DNA of 64,000 bases from Chelydra serpentina (GCA_037349315.1 JBAIAC010000007.1:6262001-6326000), one strand, 5' to 3'. Numbered from the stretch's first letter, positions 23,001-34,767 are shown. Program-made: numbers and translations. The notes: generated from the letters alone by a model not told the origin.

Positions 23001-23188
23001 AAGCAGCAATCAAACCCTTTTATGTAATAGAAACAGCTGCATCCCTTGGGGGGACTGCCTATAGCTCTATGGCGGGTTGGAGCTGAGTCATGCGGACTTG
23101 GGGGTTTCCCTCGTTATAAACACAGAGGTGAGGAGGCTGGTTGATGAAGGCAGAAAGCCAGTAGCAGGAGTTGTGAGTGTGACCCTAA
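20048..23188. other. Long unannotated stretch
   Basis: Bases 20240-20357 resemble the piece at 3975-4098 (GGGGATGGAGTGAGC, GGGGCGGGGCAAGGGTG, AGTTGGCAAC), another old repeat. Old-repeat cores with CCAYTGAYTTCAGT occur at 21329-21402, 21950-22010 and 22059-22145. Open frames at 20658-21062 and 22629-22871 are not supported as genes. Confidence 0.4.
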
Positions 23189-23474
23189 GGGTAGGTCTAT
23201 ACTTACCCGTCGCGTCGGAGTCGCGGGATCGATGTTCTGGGTTCGATTTATCGCGTCTTGTCAAGACGCGATAAATCGAACCAGGAAGTGCTCCGCCGTC
23301 GACGCTGGTAATCCAGCTCGATGAGCGGAGTAGGCGGAGTCGACGGGGGAGCCTGCGCGCTGCGTCTGGACCACAGGTAAGTTCGAACTAAGGTACTTCG
23401 ACTTCAGCTACGTTAATAACGTAGCTGAAGTTGCGTATCTTAGTTCGACAGGAGGGGTTAGTGTAGACCTAGCC
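23189..23474 (+). mobile_element. PIF-type MITE, 286 bp, intact
   Basis: The ends GGGTAGGTCTATACTTA and TTAGTGTAGACCTAGCC are flanked by TAA on both sides (23186-23188, 23475-23477). It contains two inverted repeats: a near-loopless hairpin at 23240-23282 and TTCAGCTACGT / ACGTAGCTGAA around 23410. It is non-coding and matches the interrupted copy at 10927-11511. Confidence 0.85.
23240..23282. repeat. Perfect hairpin, 21-bp arms, 1-nt loop
   Basis: Bases 23240-23260 are the exact reverse complement of 23262-23282, separated by one T. The arms contain GGTTCGATTTATCGCG. In the copy near 10979-11021 the same arms have a few mismatches. Confidence 0.9.
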
Positions 23475-23639
23475 TAAGAGGAAGCACAGGGACACTGCTT
23501 CTTGGGCACAGAACAGGAGTGGCAGACCTGGAGATTTCTGGGCCGGGCTGTGGCTTGTTTTTGCTGTGCTCCGGGAAACAGGACTTTGTGGACTTTTTGT
23601 AAATAAACAAGATGACACCAAGGATCTATCTGACATGTA

Positions 23640-24047
23640 CAGTAGAAACTCAGAGTTACGAACGCCTCAGGAATGGAAGTTGTTTGTAACTCTGAAATGT
23701 TCGTAATTCTGAACAAAATGTGATGATGGTTCTTTCAAAAGTTTACAACTGCACATTGACTTCATACAGCTTTGAAACTTTACTAGGCAGAAGAAAATGT
23801 GGCTTTTAACCATCTGAATTTAAATGAAACAAGCACAGAAACCATTTCTTTACCTTATCAAAACATTTTTAAACTTTACCTTAATTTTTTTAGTAGTTTA
23901 CGTTTAGCACAGAACTGTACTGTATTTGCTTTATTTCCCCCCCTCTCCCTCTGCTGCTGCCTGATTGCGTACTTCCGGTTCAAAATGAGGCTTGTGGTTG
24001 ACCAGTCAGTTTGTAACTATGGTGTTCGTAACTCTGAGGTTCTACTG
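23640..24047. mobile_element. Tigger/pogo-like DNA element, 408 bp
   Basis: The ends CAGTAGAAACTCAGAGTTAC and TAACTCTGAGGTTCTACTG are inverted repeats of the pogo type, flanked by TA at 23638-23639 and 24048-24049. A second inverted motif near the left end (GTAACTCTGAAATGTTCG) is also typical. The 85-codon frame at 23799 is not a transposase; this is a non-autonomous copy. Confidence 0.8.
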
Positions 24048-24179
24048 TATCCATGATTTCTCATCCTAATGAAACCAAGCCTGCACGGCTAATCCTTGGG
24101 CCAAAAGGGCCAAAAATAACATGTTGCACTTTCACAGAGCTTTTCATGTGAAAATCTGAGAGATTTTACTAAAATAATA

Positions 24180-24365
24180 AATACCTAGCTCTTATCACAT
24201 ACTTTTCATCGGTAAATCTCAAAGCTTTTTACAAAGTAGGCAAACATACAAATATAATTTAATTTAACCTCATAGCTCTCCTGACAGGTAGAGAACTGAG
24301 GTTCCCACATTGTAGACGAGTAAATTGAGACCTAGTGCTAGGAGCTCTAACCACTTAACTTATCG
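24180..24365. repeat. Old interspersed repeat relic
   Basis: AATCTCAAAGCTTTTTACAAAG and the following bases up to GAGACCTAGTGCTAGGAGC recall a common amniote repeat (CTCAAAGCACTTTACAAAG). It is heavily diverged. Confidence 0.35.
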
Positions 24366-24444
24366 CTCCTTCATCTCAAGAGTCACATTCTGCATCATCT
24401 TTTTGGAATGAATTTTGAATGCATCCAAAAGCTGGGTGAGAGGA

Positions 24445-24702
24445 CAGGGGTGCCAGGAGCGCCCTAAAAGTAGGGAAGGGCACTGGCACCCGAACCACGG
24501 CCCTGCCCTCGCATTGCTCTTTCCCCCCACAAGGCCCCACTTCCATGCCACCTTTCCCCCCCACCCCCACACCCACAAGACCCTGACCCCAGCTCGCTCT
24601 TTTCCCCTCTTTCCCCCCCTCACTCTCCCTTATGGCCGGTAAACAGAAGGAGGGTATAGCTCCCTACCCCACCCCCACCCCTGCCCCATTCTGGTACTCC
24701 TG
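24445..24702. mobile_element. Possible hAT element, 258 bp
   Basis: The ends CAGGGGTGCCAGGA and TTCTGGTACTCCTG form imperfect inverted repeats. The flanks match poorly (five of eight). The core is C-rich. Confidence 0.4.
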
Positions 24703-26210
24703 GGGGAGGGGAAAGGTTTGGATTTTGTCTTTTCAACATGCACATTGACACTACCATTAAAAAAAAATGATGAAAAGTGAAAAATTGCCAGGTTAAATGT
24801 AAATATAGAAGCGGGCTGGTTCCTCCACTGCTGTCAATGGTGAGTGCTGGGAGAAATGTATGGAGCTGGAGACTTGCTTCTAGAAATGGGGCTTGAAACT
24901 ATAAAAGCCTAGAAACACTTTCCTGTAAGGCTGTTGGAAAATAGCCTTCTATTTTTCTATGCTGAAAAGCCAGAGCAAAGTGTGTGTGCTTGTATCCCAT
25001 ATGGTTTTGTCTGAACTGAACATTTTTTCTGGGTTAATCAGAAGCCATCTATTTATTAATTACAAAACCAGATAGCAATAATTGTAATGCATAATTTTAA
25101 GAAGAAAAAGTCAAAGGGGTGTAATTCTTCTCCATGTCAGAACTTTGTCTCAATGACTTGTCTGTACTGACATCTAGCGGCGAAGACGTGGCAGTTCACA
25201 ACTGAATCCCAGTTGATCTGTGAATGAGGGTGTTGAATACATAAACAAGCCAGTCTCTGCACAAAGTTATGTCGCTTTTTGACGCAGCCTCTTTAACTCC
25301 ATCTGGTATTCCTTTTTATCACTCAACTGTAAGGCAAACATAGTAATCAAGATCGATTTCCTATGGAACCAGGGTGAGCTGTTAGTGATTCAAGTAGCAC
25401 CATTATCCCCCTTCTCTGAGCCAGTAATTCCCTCTCTTTTCTCTAGAAGTCAAGACCTAGAAGCAAATGTGATATCAAACCATAGGTGGGTGGAACTGGA
25501 TACAGAATCCTCCCCACTGGGACAAGCCTGGAGCTCTTTGAAGGCAATGACAAAATTCATTTCAGTGTCAATGGAAACAGAAACAGGCCCCAATGCAAGG
25601 GAAAATGGGTTTCATTTCTACTGAGGGGGTGAGGATTTGAAGTATTATAATGCCCGATTTCCCCCTTCTCCTTACTTATCCAGCCCTGCCCCCATTACCT
25701 CCCGACATCTCTTTTGTTTAACAGTGATACCACCATGGGCACCATCAGAGAAGAGAGAAATCACGAATGGGAGGTGAGCCCTTCAGAGGGGGACAGAGAA
25801 CGCGGTTGGGATGGGGCAGGGGAAAGGATGAGAGAAGGAAAGAGAGACCTAAGCTTGGAGGAAGGGAAGGCAAAAGGGGAAGAGATTGAGCCCAAAATGG
25901 GTGGGTGAAGGGAACAGAATGGTGCCCAGAGTAGGGGTTGAAATGTGTCTAAAATACCTGGGGTTAATATGGATGAAAGGTTTCTATTCTGGCCCTCTGT
26001 GATATGTCATGTAGAGGGCCAGTTTCTCCTGATCTCTTCTGGTTTCCTCATCCCCCTGTTCCTTACTTTTCCTCTCTAGTGCTCACCTATCTTTGCCTGA
26101 CCCTCACTGCTCCCCTGACCCAGCCTGTTATGACATGAAAATTTCGAGGGGTCACCAGCATTCACCTCTGACAGGCAGCTCACTGCACTGTGGATATGTC
26201 TTACCAATAA
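24703..26210. other. No feature recognised
   Basis: Mixed-composition sequence. The open frames at 25385 and 25714 show no domain; the second is Glu/Arg-rich low complexity. Confidence 0.4.
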
Positions 26211-26594
26211 CAGGGGCGGCTCTCACAATTTTGCCGCCCCAAGCAGCGGCGGCTGCCCCGCCCCCGATGCCTGCCTGCGTCAGGGGCGGGGCCCCGCTAC
26301 GTCTGCATGCGTCGGACGCGGGGCCCCACTACGTCTGCCTGCGTCGGGTGCGGGGCCGCCCCCAATCCTGGCAGTCCCAGTCCGCAGCAGCAAGGGGAGA
26401 GCGATGGACCTGCTGCCCCATTGCCACCGCAGCAGGCGAGAATGGGGCGGCAGTCCGAGTCCCGCGGCGGCAATTCAGCGGCGGGAAGAGCTGACCTGCC
26501 ACCGAATTGCCGTCGCGGGACTCGGACTGCCGCCCCAGTCTCACCTGCCGCCCCAAGCACCAGCTTGGAAAGCTGGTGCCTGGAGCCGGCCCTG
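26211..26594 (+). mobile_element. GC-rich hAT MITE, 384 bp, copy 3
   Basis: The ends CAGGGGCGGCTCTCA and CTGGAGCCGGCCCTG have 8-bp TSDs ACCAATAA (26203-26210) and ACCAGTAA (26595-26602), one mismatch. TTTTGCCGCCCCAAGCAGCG follows the left end. Overlapping frames on both strands (up to 141 codons) are artefacts. Confidence 0.88.
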
Positions 26595-27130
26595 ACCAGT
26601 AAAGAGCCCAGAACAGACGTGTACTGCTATCAGTATTCACTTCAGGAAGACTGGATCTCCTCGACTGATTTTTGCAGATTGCAGTTCCACATAACCTTTG
26701 TTCACCCTTCCATCACTCCGACTGGTAGATGACTCTGGTGACTGTGTGACAGTCTTTCAACTTACAACCTGCGAGTTTCTCCCTGGGATCCTTGTGGTGA
26801 CAGTTTCAGAGCACTAAGTCATTGAAACATCTTCCATCCATTCTCAATATTAGGTGCAGAAGCACCTCTAGCTGAGGGAGACGTGCTAGGGTGGAAACTT
26901 CCAATTGCACATTTCACGTCACAAAAGTAGGCATAAAAATGTTCCAGACATAGCAATAGCCTCGTTTACCCTTGCAGTGTACAATGTATGTTGACACTGT
27001 GATCAACTGTTGATACGCTAGTTTCCTTGTGCAGAAAAGTATGCACCCCTAGAGTGAGGTTTAAAATAAAGAGCTTGCACCCTGCCAAACCTGGTTTCCA
27101 AGCTCTCATGCTAAAACAACTAACCAGAGA

Positions 27131-27253
27131 TAGGGTGATCAGACAGCAAATGTGAAAAATCGGGATGGGGGTGAGAGGTAATAGGAGCCTATAGAAGAAA
27201 AACACCCAAAAATCGGGACTGTCCCTATAAAATCGGGACATCTGGTCACCATA
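27131..27253. mobile_element. Short hAT MITE, 123 bp
   Basis: Same family as 19914-20039: TAGGGTGATCAGACAGCAAA to GACATCTGGTCACCATA, flanked by ACCAGAGA and ACCAGAGG. Confidence 0.8.
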
Positions 27254-27800
27254 ACCAGAGGTGTGGCTCCAATTCCCATTGACTTTAATGGGTGTTGGAC
27301 TGAGCCCTTGATCTGTACAAGTGACCTCAACTCACCTGGTATTTTGGAGATTGATGGTGGATGTTTTCGTCCACCTCAGAGGTCTGTCTTTTAATAACTT
27401 ATCAGGCACATGTCTGTGTTCAGAAACGTCCTCTGAGCTGAGTACACCTCTCTCCCCATTCTCTGCTGGGGCATTTCCTTGGGCTAGTTCTTCTGCTTCC
27501 TGGCCTTAGTGAATTCTGATGCCCTTGTCCCCTAATAAAGTCTGTCTTTGTTTTAGATTCATATGTGGGGCTTGCAGGCAGGGAAGTGTGGCCTGTTAAG
27601 GGTGCCTGGAGAAGGTATTTAGTTTTTCCCAGGTTGCTAGGTGGGGGTTTGAGGTGGTGGTTGAAGCTGAATGTAAAGATGATGCATAGGCTCTTGCTGG
27701 TACAGAATGTGAATGCCCACCTATTCCATGGTTTAGGTTGGAGCAGGCCTGTGCTCATGTCCCTTCACTGGTTCCCAGTCAGCTTCTGTCCCCAATTTAC

Positions 27801-28446
27801 GACTCATAGACTTTAAGGTCAGAAGGGACAATTATGCCTAGACAATTATGCACAATGCAGGCCACAGAATCTCACCCACCCACTTCTGGAATAATCCTCT
27901 CACCTATGTCTCAGCTATTGAAGTCCTCAAATCATGGTTTTAAAGACTTCAAGATGCAGAGAATCCTCCAGCAAGTGACCTGGGCCCCATGCTGCAGAGG
28001 AAGGCGAAAAACCTGCAGGGCCTCTGCCAATCTACCCTGGAGGAAAATTCCTTCCTGACCCCAAATATGGTGATCAGCTGAACCCTGAGCATGTGGGCAA
28101 GACTCACCAGCCAGACACCCAGGAAAAAGTTCTCTGTAGTAACTTCTAACATCCCATCACCGGCCATTGAGCCTATTTACCACTGATAGTCAAAGGTCAA
28201 TTAATTGCCAAGATCATGTTATCCCATCAAACATCCCCTCCATAAACGTATCTAGTTTAATCTTGAAGCCAGATAAGTCTTTTGCCCCCACTGCTTCCCT
28301 TGGAAGGCTGTTCCAGAACTTCACTCCTCTGATGGTTAGAAACCTTCGTCTAATTTCAAGTCTAAACTTCCTGATGGCCAGTTTATATCCATTTGTTCTT
28401 GTGTCCACATTGGTACTGAGCTGAAATAATTCCTCTCCCTCCCTGA
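27801..28446 (-). mobile_element. CR1 LINE 3' end with ORF2 C-terminus, copy A
   Basis: On the minus strand, the frame ending at 28214 encodes the C-terminal block of a CR1-type ORF2: RRRFLTIRGVKFWNSLPREA followed by a LSGFKIKLD motif. About 400 bp of 3' untranslated tail follows, ending GTCTATGAGTC. A near-identical copy B is at 39113-39761 in the same orientation. It is 5'-truncated, as is usual for LINE insertions. Confidence 0.85.
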
Positions 28447-29957
28447 GCCTCACTTTCAAAACAATTAATAGATCAAGCCCCAGCTACGCCAAAGACCAAA
28501 TTTTGATCTATGAACCGCTGCGCCCTCTGGGACAATGGGGATCTCAAAGCTCAGGATGAAGCTTGGGGAGAGCTGGGAGCAAAACATGCTCTGTCAAGGG
28601 GATCCAGCTACGGAGCAGGCTTCTGGAGATCCAGTGAAGCCAGAATCTGCTCATCTCTAGGAATTCTTGCCAAACCATCCTCTTTGAGAAAGCCTTTCCA
28701 CTATAAGGGATGCTCTCAATAGTCTCCATGAAGCCCTATTGCTATTGACTGTACACGGAAGGCACTCCAACACTACAGTGATGGGCTGCAGTATAAAACC
28801 CGTAGATAGCTAATATGGATGTCTCCTATTTGGTTGAATTTCCTATTTTTAGTACAGTTTTAAAATATAAAAAACCCTGTATATGCTGGGGGGGGGGGGG
28901 ATATGGTGTGACTTTTGAGGGGGTTTCAGCTTAAAATGCTGACTTTTGCTTTTTGCCATAGCAAAGCCATGGTTTTTCCAACCTTTTGCTCTGAAAAACA
29001 ACCAGCCTTTACTTTGTCTGGGACTCAAGGTTCATCTCAAGCAACCTTTGTTCTCTGTGCGATTTTTGGCATCCTTTCCATCTAATTCTTCTTATGTAAG
29101 ATGTTATATAAATCATGGATCATGCCTCCCGTCAGTTTTCAATGGCATGTGATTTTTACTCCTTATCGTTCTACTTAATGTATTGGCTCTCTTTTTTTTC
29201 GGGGGGGGTGGGGATGTTATTTCATGCTCTGATGCCTTGCTGCAAAACTACTTCCGTCTTCCAACCACATTTGTGAGAGCAATTGGAAGAAAAATCAGGA
29301 AACATGGCTCCCCAATTCTATTGAACTGGCAATTAAATGAATGCAGTAATTGCCTTGATTTTTAATTCAGTCAAATGAGCCACTCTGAAGTTTTTGGTAA
29401 AGGATTCCTACAGTATTGTCCAGAATCCTCCAGAAAATAAAACCTTCAAGATTTCTAAATGGAATTGTTCTGGTTCACATTCCAAGTTAAAGGTGCAGTT
29501 AACCATTGGGATTAGATTCTAGCAAGAGAAATGGTTCCAGTTTCTGAAATTTAATCATCTTAAAACCCTATAATGTGCCAAAGTTGCCAGGACCAATTCC
29601 AAACTGCATTAAACTGTCCCTCCATAGGCAAGGGGCGCTCGGTAAGTGGGTATGGGCAGGCGGGGCTGGGGCCAAAGGGACAGCTGATATCCAGGGCGAC
29701 CCCAAACTCTTCAAGGGATCCAAACTTAAGTTAATACTTACACTTGCCATCAAGCTATAAAGTTGCCCTCATTACAGAGAAATCCTCTGCCGCACAAGGT
29801 GGATACTCACAGTGGCAACCTGACTCTTGCTGCCCTGGGAGGGGACAGGCAGGGGGTTGAGAAAACGCGTGGAGACATCATCTCCTGCAGATTTCCCATG
29901 GCCCTGTGCTGAGTGCAGCCATCTAATGGAGCAACCATGTAGAACTGCTGTTTGCAG
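28447..29957. other. No feature recognised
   Basis: AT-rich in the middle with a run of about 12 G near 28890. Open frames at 28510, 28946 and 29575 have no domain support. Confidence 0.4.
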
Positions 29958-30123
29958 AGTTGTTGTAGCTGTGTGGATCCCAGGATATGAGAGCGACAAG
30001 TTGGGTGAGATAATGTCTTTTATTGGACCAACTTCTATTGGTGGAAGAGACCAGCTTTCGAGCTCCACGGAACTCTTCTTGAGGTCAGGTGGTCGTCCTC
30101 TCACCCACCTTGTCTCTCTCACA
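29958..30123. mobile_element. Penelope-type tail with inverted arms
   Basis: The minus strand contains AAGTTGGTCCAATAAAAGAC and ATATCCTGGGATCCACAC, well-known pieces of a turtle Penelope-like tail. The 22-bp arms 29989-30010 and 30099-30120 are reverse complements at 20 positions, as in the head-to-head ends many Penelope copies show. Penelope assignment is from memory of this repeat. Confidence 0.55.
30053..30088 (-). ncRNA. Candidate degenerate hammerhead ribozyme core
   Basis: On the minus strand CTGA, then AGA, a short stem (AGAGTTCC / GGAGCTC, imperfect) and GAAAGC follow in the order of a hammerhead core (CUGANGA - stem II - GAAA). A CCTC-type insertion after CTGA would spoil the canonical core. 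Penelope-like elements are known to carry hammerheads in their terminal repeats. Activity is not claimed. Confidence 0.3.
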
Positions 30124-30234
30124 TAGACACTCTGCAAGCTCAAACTCCTGGGTTTTCTAGCCCCCTCAGGGGGAATAACCTAAAGGTGAGACTGTTCCTC
30201 AAATGATCATTAAAAGCTATTGTCTGAGATTTAG

Positions 30235-30420
30235 CATCATAGAATCATAGACTATCTGGGTTGGAAGGGACCTTAGAAGGTCATCTAGTCCAACCCCCTG
30301 CTCAAAGCAGGACCAATCCCCAATTTTTGCCCCAGATCCCTAAATGGCCCCCTCAAGGATTGAACTCACAACCCTGGGTTTAGCAGGCCAATGCTCAAAC
30401 CCCTGAGCTATCCATCCACC
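30235..30420 (-). mobile_element. Tortoise-type SINE, reverse
   Basis: Tail ATAGAATCATAG at the left, CR1-like GACCTTAGAAGGTCATCTAG, body GGACCAATCCCCAATTTTTG, then B box (GGATTGAACTC reversed) and A box region at the right. It appears full length apart from a few bases. Confidence 0.88.
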
Positions 30421-30845
30421 TAATAGATCCACATATAGTGCCACGGTACATGATCATTATAATGATAGCCCTATAGTAGCCTCCTGATATAGATGGAAGT
30501 TTGAACAGTGGGGCCCTAACCCTGAAGAAGGGGTTTCTCTTGCAAACAGGCCCCGGGCAGTTCGCACCCATCTCTGAACCTAACCAAGGTGCAGGCGACT
30601 GGTTCTAGTTTTATTTGCTGATGGCAATGACTCTGCTTGGTGTTTCTAATATCCCAGGCGATGTTCCAGCTGTGGTTTTGTTTAATGGAGAAGCTTGTTG
30701 CAAAGTAAAACCAGAGCGAACAGTGAAATGTGTCTCAGCAGCCGCATGTTTCTTCTAGTCTAATCCAAGCACTCTTGTCAATGATTTTTTTAAAGCCAAA
30801 CAAAGTATTAAGAGCAGGAGCCGGCAGGCTGCTGACCGTCCCTGA

Positions 30846-31147
30846 GGGTACATCTACACTGCAACTGGAGATGTAATTTCCAGATTGGGCAAAGGTACCT
30901 GCACTAGCTTTGATCAAACGACCAGACCTAAAAGAGCAGTGTAGCCGCGGTGGGGCTGGCTAGCCACCTGAGTATGATCCTATCTGAGACCCTGAGTACG
31001 TACTCGGGTGGCTTGCCCATGCCACCACAGTTCATTGCTGCTTTTAGCACTCTAGTTCGATCAAAGTTAGCGTAGGTCCATCCACCCGAGACGGAATCTA
31101 CACCGCCAGCTGCGGTGTAGGTGTATGATAGTGCCTAGACAGAGCCC
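30846..31147. mobile_element. MITE-like element, about 300 bp
   Basis: Begins GGGTACATCTACACTGC and ends near TAGTGCCTAGACAGAGCCC, imperfect inverted repeats. Inside, CCACCTGAGTATGA and CTGAGTACGTACTCGGGTGG give further inverted symmetry. TSDs are unclear (TGA and TCA). Confidence 0.45.
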
Positions 31148-32124
31148 TCACCTCCCGTTGACTTCAGGGGTAGCTGAGTGCTCAGCACCTACTAAGAGCA
31201 GCTCCAAATCCATTCAAACTCACTGAAGGCTAAACCTACTGTATTCAATGTGTCTCAGGGTGTGAAGCAAATAGCCCTGTTGGATGCATAGAATTGGGTG
31301 CATGAAATAGCTCAATGTGAAAATAGCAAGCAGTAAAACTGTGGATGGGACAATCGCTTTATATGACATTTCACTTGCAAACTATCCCAAGGAAGATGGC
31401 AGATAAACTTGGTTCCAGAGGGATTGGTCCCATCCGGTGCAGACTGGAGCAGGTCCAAGGGTGCTCTAACTTACCCCAGCCCCATAGGCACCATTCTGCC
31501 GATTGGAGATCAGTGCAATTGTGCGCCAGCCACGCCTCCAGCTCCTACAACTGACCCACACTGGAATAGCCTCTTTAGGGTTGGGAGCAGTTGGCTTAAA
31601 GCCAACAGGGGAATTTCCGTGGCAGCGTTAAGCCCTGTTGGAGTGGTGCAAGGAGGACTTAACGTAGGCCAAGGATCGGGCCCTTCAATGTCTTTGGTTG
31701 TGACCTAAAGGCATGAGGAGCCAGTATTTTGGATGCTGGTTTATATATTGTTTGTTTTTTAAACCAGAGTAAAAAAGATCTTCCTCTCTGAATTCCATGT
31801 TTTCTAACATGAGTCCGGCAGACAATGCACGTCTCAGTGTGATAGAGTGGAAAACACAGTGTGTGGCCTCGGCTTGGAAATAACCGAAATGCCTGGAGTT
31901 AAAAAATGACACCCCTAGCTATTTGGAGTGTGATGTTGCATTAGCAAAGAACACAGCTCAGCTGTTTCACTGCTTTAAACAGTCCTTCCATTCCACATGA
32001 AAATAAATCCTCAGAAATGAATGAATGAGACCTCATGAGATCCCCAAGCAATCACCTGTTTGTCTGCCATGTATTAATTACAATTGATCAAAGTGCAGGT
32101 CTGGGTGTCTCAGGAGGAGCAAAG
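31148..32124. other. No feature recognised
   Basis: No domain-bearing frame. The frames at 31345-31708 and 31685-31912 are not supported as exons. Confidence 0.4.
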
Positions 32125-32308
32125 CATAGAATCATAGAATATCAGGGTTGGAAGGGACCTTAGGAGGTCATCTAGTCCAACCCCCTGCTCAAAGCAGGAC
32201 CAATCCCCAATTTTTGCCCCAGATCCCTAAATGCCCCCCTCAAAGATTGAGCTCACAACCCTGGGTTTAGCAGGCCAATGCTCAAACCACTGAGCTATCC
32301 CTCCCCCC
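32125..32308 (-). mobile_element. Tortoise-type SINE, reverse
   Basis: Nearly identical to the copy at 30235-30420, with tail CATAGAATCATAGAATATCA, and B and A boxes preserved through CACTGAGCTATCCCTCCCCC. Confidence 0.9.
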
Positions 32309-33056
32309 ATGGTGGCTGCTTCCCACATGTGCAGGGAACCGTATTGTCTGGACTGTTTATTCATCTCCAAGTGCACGTATTATACAGTGTGTTTGTGTTA
32401 GCGCACGGCAAAGACTTGGTGGGCAGATGGGAATTGTAATTCCAGCACAGGCTCAATGCCGTGACACCTTGTTGCCATTTACTCCGTGATAATATTGTTC
32501 ATGATCATTCTCGTAGGGTATTGCTGGAGCTGATTTCATGGATGGGGAAGTAGTTGGCCAGCCTTAGAAATGCTTCCCTGAGCAGCAGTGGGAAATTGCA
32601 TGGGAGGCTTGCCTATGAAAATTGGATTCTATTAGCTATGCTGTGGCATCGGCTTGGTAAGGAGATTTTTGAACTGTTCTTTGCCACCATTCCAGCCAGC
32701 AGAGATCCCTCAGTGGAGAAACCACTTTACTGGTCGCCTGGGGAATTCCTGCTGCCTCACACAATTGTTTTTTTAGGATGGATTTGATTCCTGCTTTCTG
32801 GGCTTTGGGCAGGTAGGTCCCTTCCGTAGAAGCTGCATTCATAGAGTCTGGATGGCATTTTTTAATATTTCAGGACTGTTTCAAAAAAGCCTGTGGCACT
32901 GAGGCAAAGCCTTGTTCTAGTTTTGATTCTGAGTGAGATTTGCAGTCAGAAGAAAATATCGCAAGACTCCAAGGGCTATTTATCGTGATCCACTTGATTC
33001 CTGAACAGCAGTAGGGCGGATGAGCCTGTTACCCAACTGCAAGATAGGGGTTAGGT
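32309..33056. other. No feature recognised
   Basis: Open frame 32554-32787 has no recognisable domain. The last bases (about 33040-33056) belong to a MIR-type relic split by the next element. Confidence 0.4.
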
Positions 33057-33359
33057 CAGGGGTCTCAAACACGTGGCCCGCGGAGTTATTTCCTGCGGCC
33101 CGCCATAGGTGCCAACTCCACTGGCAGCCAAGCTCCAAACATTACTGAGTGTTTATATTTTATTAAAACCCCCCTTTGCATTACAGTTTTTTTTAAGTGA
33201 ATACATTGACTTTTAATAGAATACTATATTACTCTTCATTTTTTTCATTTTTGACTATACTTTTGTATCATTGTATGAAAAGGTTTCAGTGATGCGGCCC
33301 TCGGGCCAATTTACTAGTTCTCATGTGGCCCTCGTAGTGATTTGAGTTTGAGATCCCTG
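33057..33359. mobile_element. hAT (Charlie-like) element, 303 bp
   Basis: The ends CAGGGGTCTCAAACACGTGG and GAGTTTGAGATCCCTG are inverted repeats with perfect 8-bp TSDs GGTTAGGT (33049-33056 and 33360-33367). Typical GTGGCCCGC and GCGGCCCTCGGGCC motifs lie inside both ends. Confidence 0.9.
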
Positions 33360-33367
33360 GGTTAGGT

Positions 33368-33465
33368 CCTCCCATCTCCCAGGGGTGTTATGAGGATGAA
33401 ATCCATTAATGATTGTGAGGGGATGAGGGCAGTATAAAGTCCTTGGATAGAAACAGGGAAGAGAG
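33368..33465 (+). mobile_element. MIR-type 3' fragment, split by the hAT element
   Basis: CAGGGGTGTTATGAGGATGA and GGGCAGTATAAAGTCCTTGG continue the tail begun before 33057, so the hAT copy landed in an older SINE. Confidence 0.5.
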
Positions 33466-33771
33466 GTCATTTCCTGATGATAAAGGTACTGTGGGACTAA
33501 CAGCACACAGCCACAAGAGGGTGCAAGGTGGGAGGATGAAATACAGAGAGGTAGCTCAAAGAAGCCACAGTACAGCCCTACAGTGGCTTATGAGAACTAC
33601 ATTTTTCTGAGATATTTGTTGTAATTCCCTTTGAGAAATTCTTCTTATGCCCACAGCAATCTCTTGGTCACATAGCATCCTCAGCAGGCCAGGATTTGGG
33701 GGAATTCAATGATAAACAGAGAGGGATAAACAGCGGTGTCACCTAAATAAACATGGCCCAAGGGAGGAAGA

Positions 33772-33935
33772 ATAGTCTATTGGTTAACATGCTCGCCTGT
33801 GACTTAGGCAACCCAGGTTCAATTCTCTGCTCTGTAACAGGCTTCTTGAGTGACTTCCAGCAAGTCACTTAATCTCTCTGTGCATCTGTTCCCCATCTGT
33901 AAAATGGGGCTAATAGGAATGATATTAATAAATAT
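33772..33935 (+). mobile_element. MIR-type SINE relic
   Basis: A tRNA-like head (TATTGGTTAACATGCTCGCC, GGTTCAATTC), a core (AGTGACTTCCAGCAAGTCAC), then CTCTCTGTGCATCTGTTCCC and GTAAAATGGGGCTAATAGG, in MIR order. Confidence 0.7.
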
Positions 33936-34490
33936 AGCTTGATTAACCCAGCCACATTGGCAATGTTCCACATAGGAAAGACTGGGAAAATAGAGCAGAG
34001 AGATGTGGAGAAAGTAATTGTATATATTTTTTAAAAAAACACCTAGTAAATATACCATATCTAAGGTACCTTTTTTATGTCATCCAATGTTCTGAGGGTA
34101 GTTCTTTCTCTAATACATAGCACAGACTTCCCATTAGAAATGCAAAATGTTTTTTTAAACTTCAGTCATACATGGGGGGTAAATAGTTATTTAATTTACT
34201 GGGGGGGGGCATCAGTGGGGAGAGACAAACTCCATTTGTAGCCTAGTCTACCCATAGTTTTTGAACCAGTATCATTACTACTGAAGTGGTCACACTGTAC
34301 AGTCCTTAGTGTGGACACAGTAATACTAGTATAAGGGTGCCTTGTACAGGTAGAGCTTATAACACTTCTAAAGGACATTTACACCCGTTCAACTCTATCC
34401 CCACTGAGGGGGTGGGGGTTCCTATTGCTTTAACTTGACTGCTATTGTTAAAGTGGTACAACCTGTATGTGTGGAACAAGCCTGTTCTTA

Positions 34491-34767
34491 GGGTACGGCT
34501 GCACTACAGAGGCTATGTCGCCGTAGTAACGCTGGCATAACCCCATCGTGCAGATGCAGCCTCCCCAACCGAAAGGGTTTTCGATCAGTGTAGGAATGCC
34601 GCCTCCCCCATACGATGGTAGCTAGGTTGACGGAAGCATTCTTCCATTACATAGCTGTGTCTACACTGGGGGTTAGGTCGGCATTGCTACATCGGTCAGG
34701 GGGGAACAGGGGCGGGGTTGTACACACCTGACCAATGTTGACCTAACTTTTAAGTGTTGACCAGGCC
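34491..34767. mobile_element. MITE-like element, 277 bp
   Basis: Starts GGGTACGGCTGCACTAC after TTA and ends AAGTGTTGACCAGGCC; similar in its ends to the PIF-type MITEs. The right flank TCG does not match, so the TSD is unproven. Confidence 0.5.
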
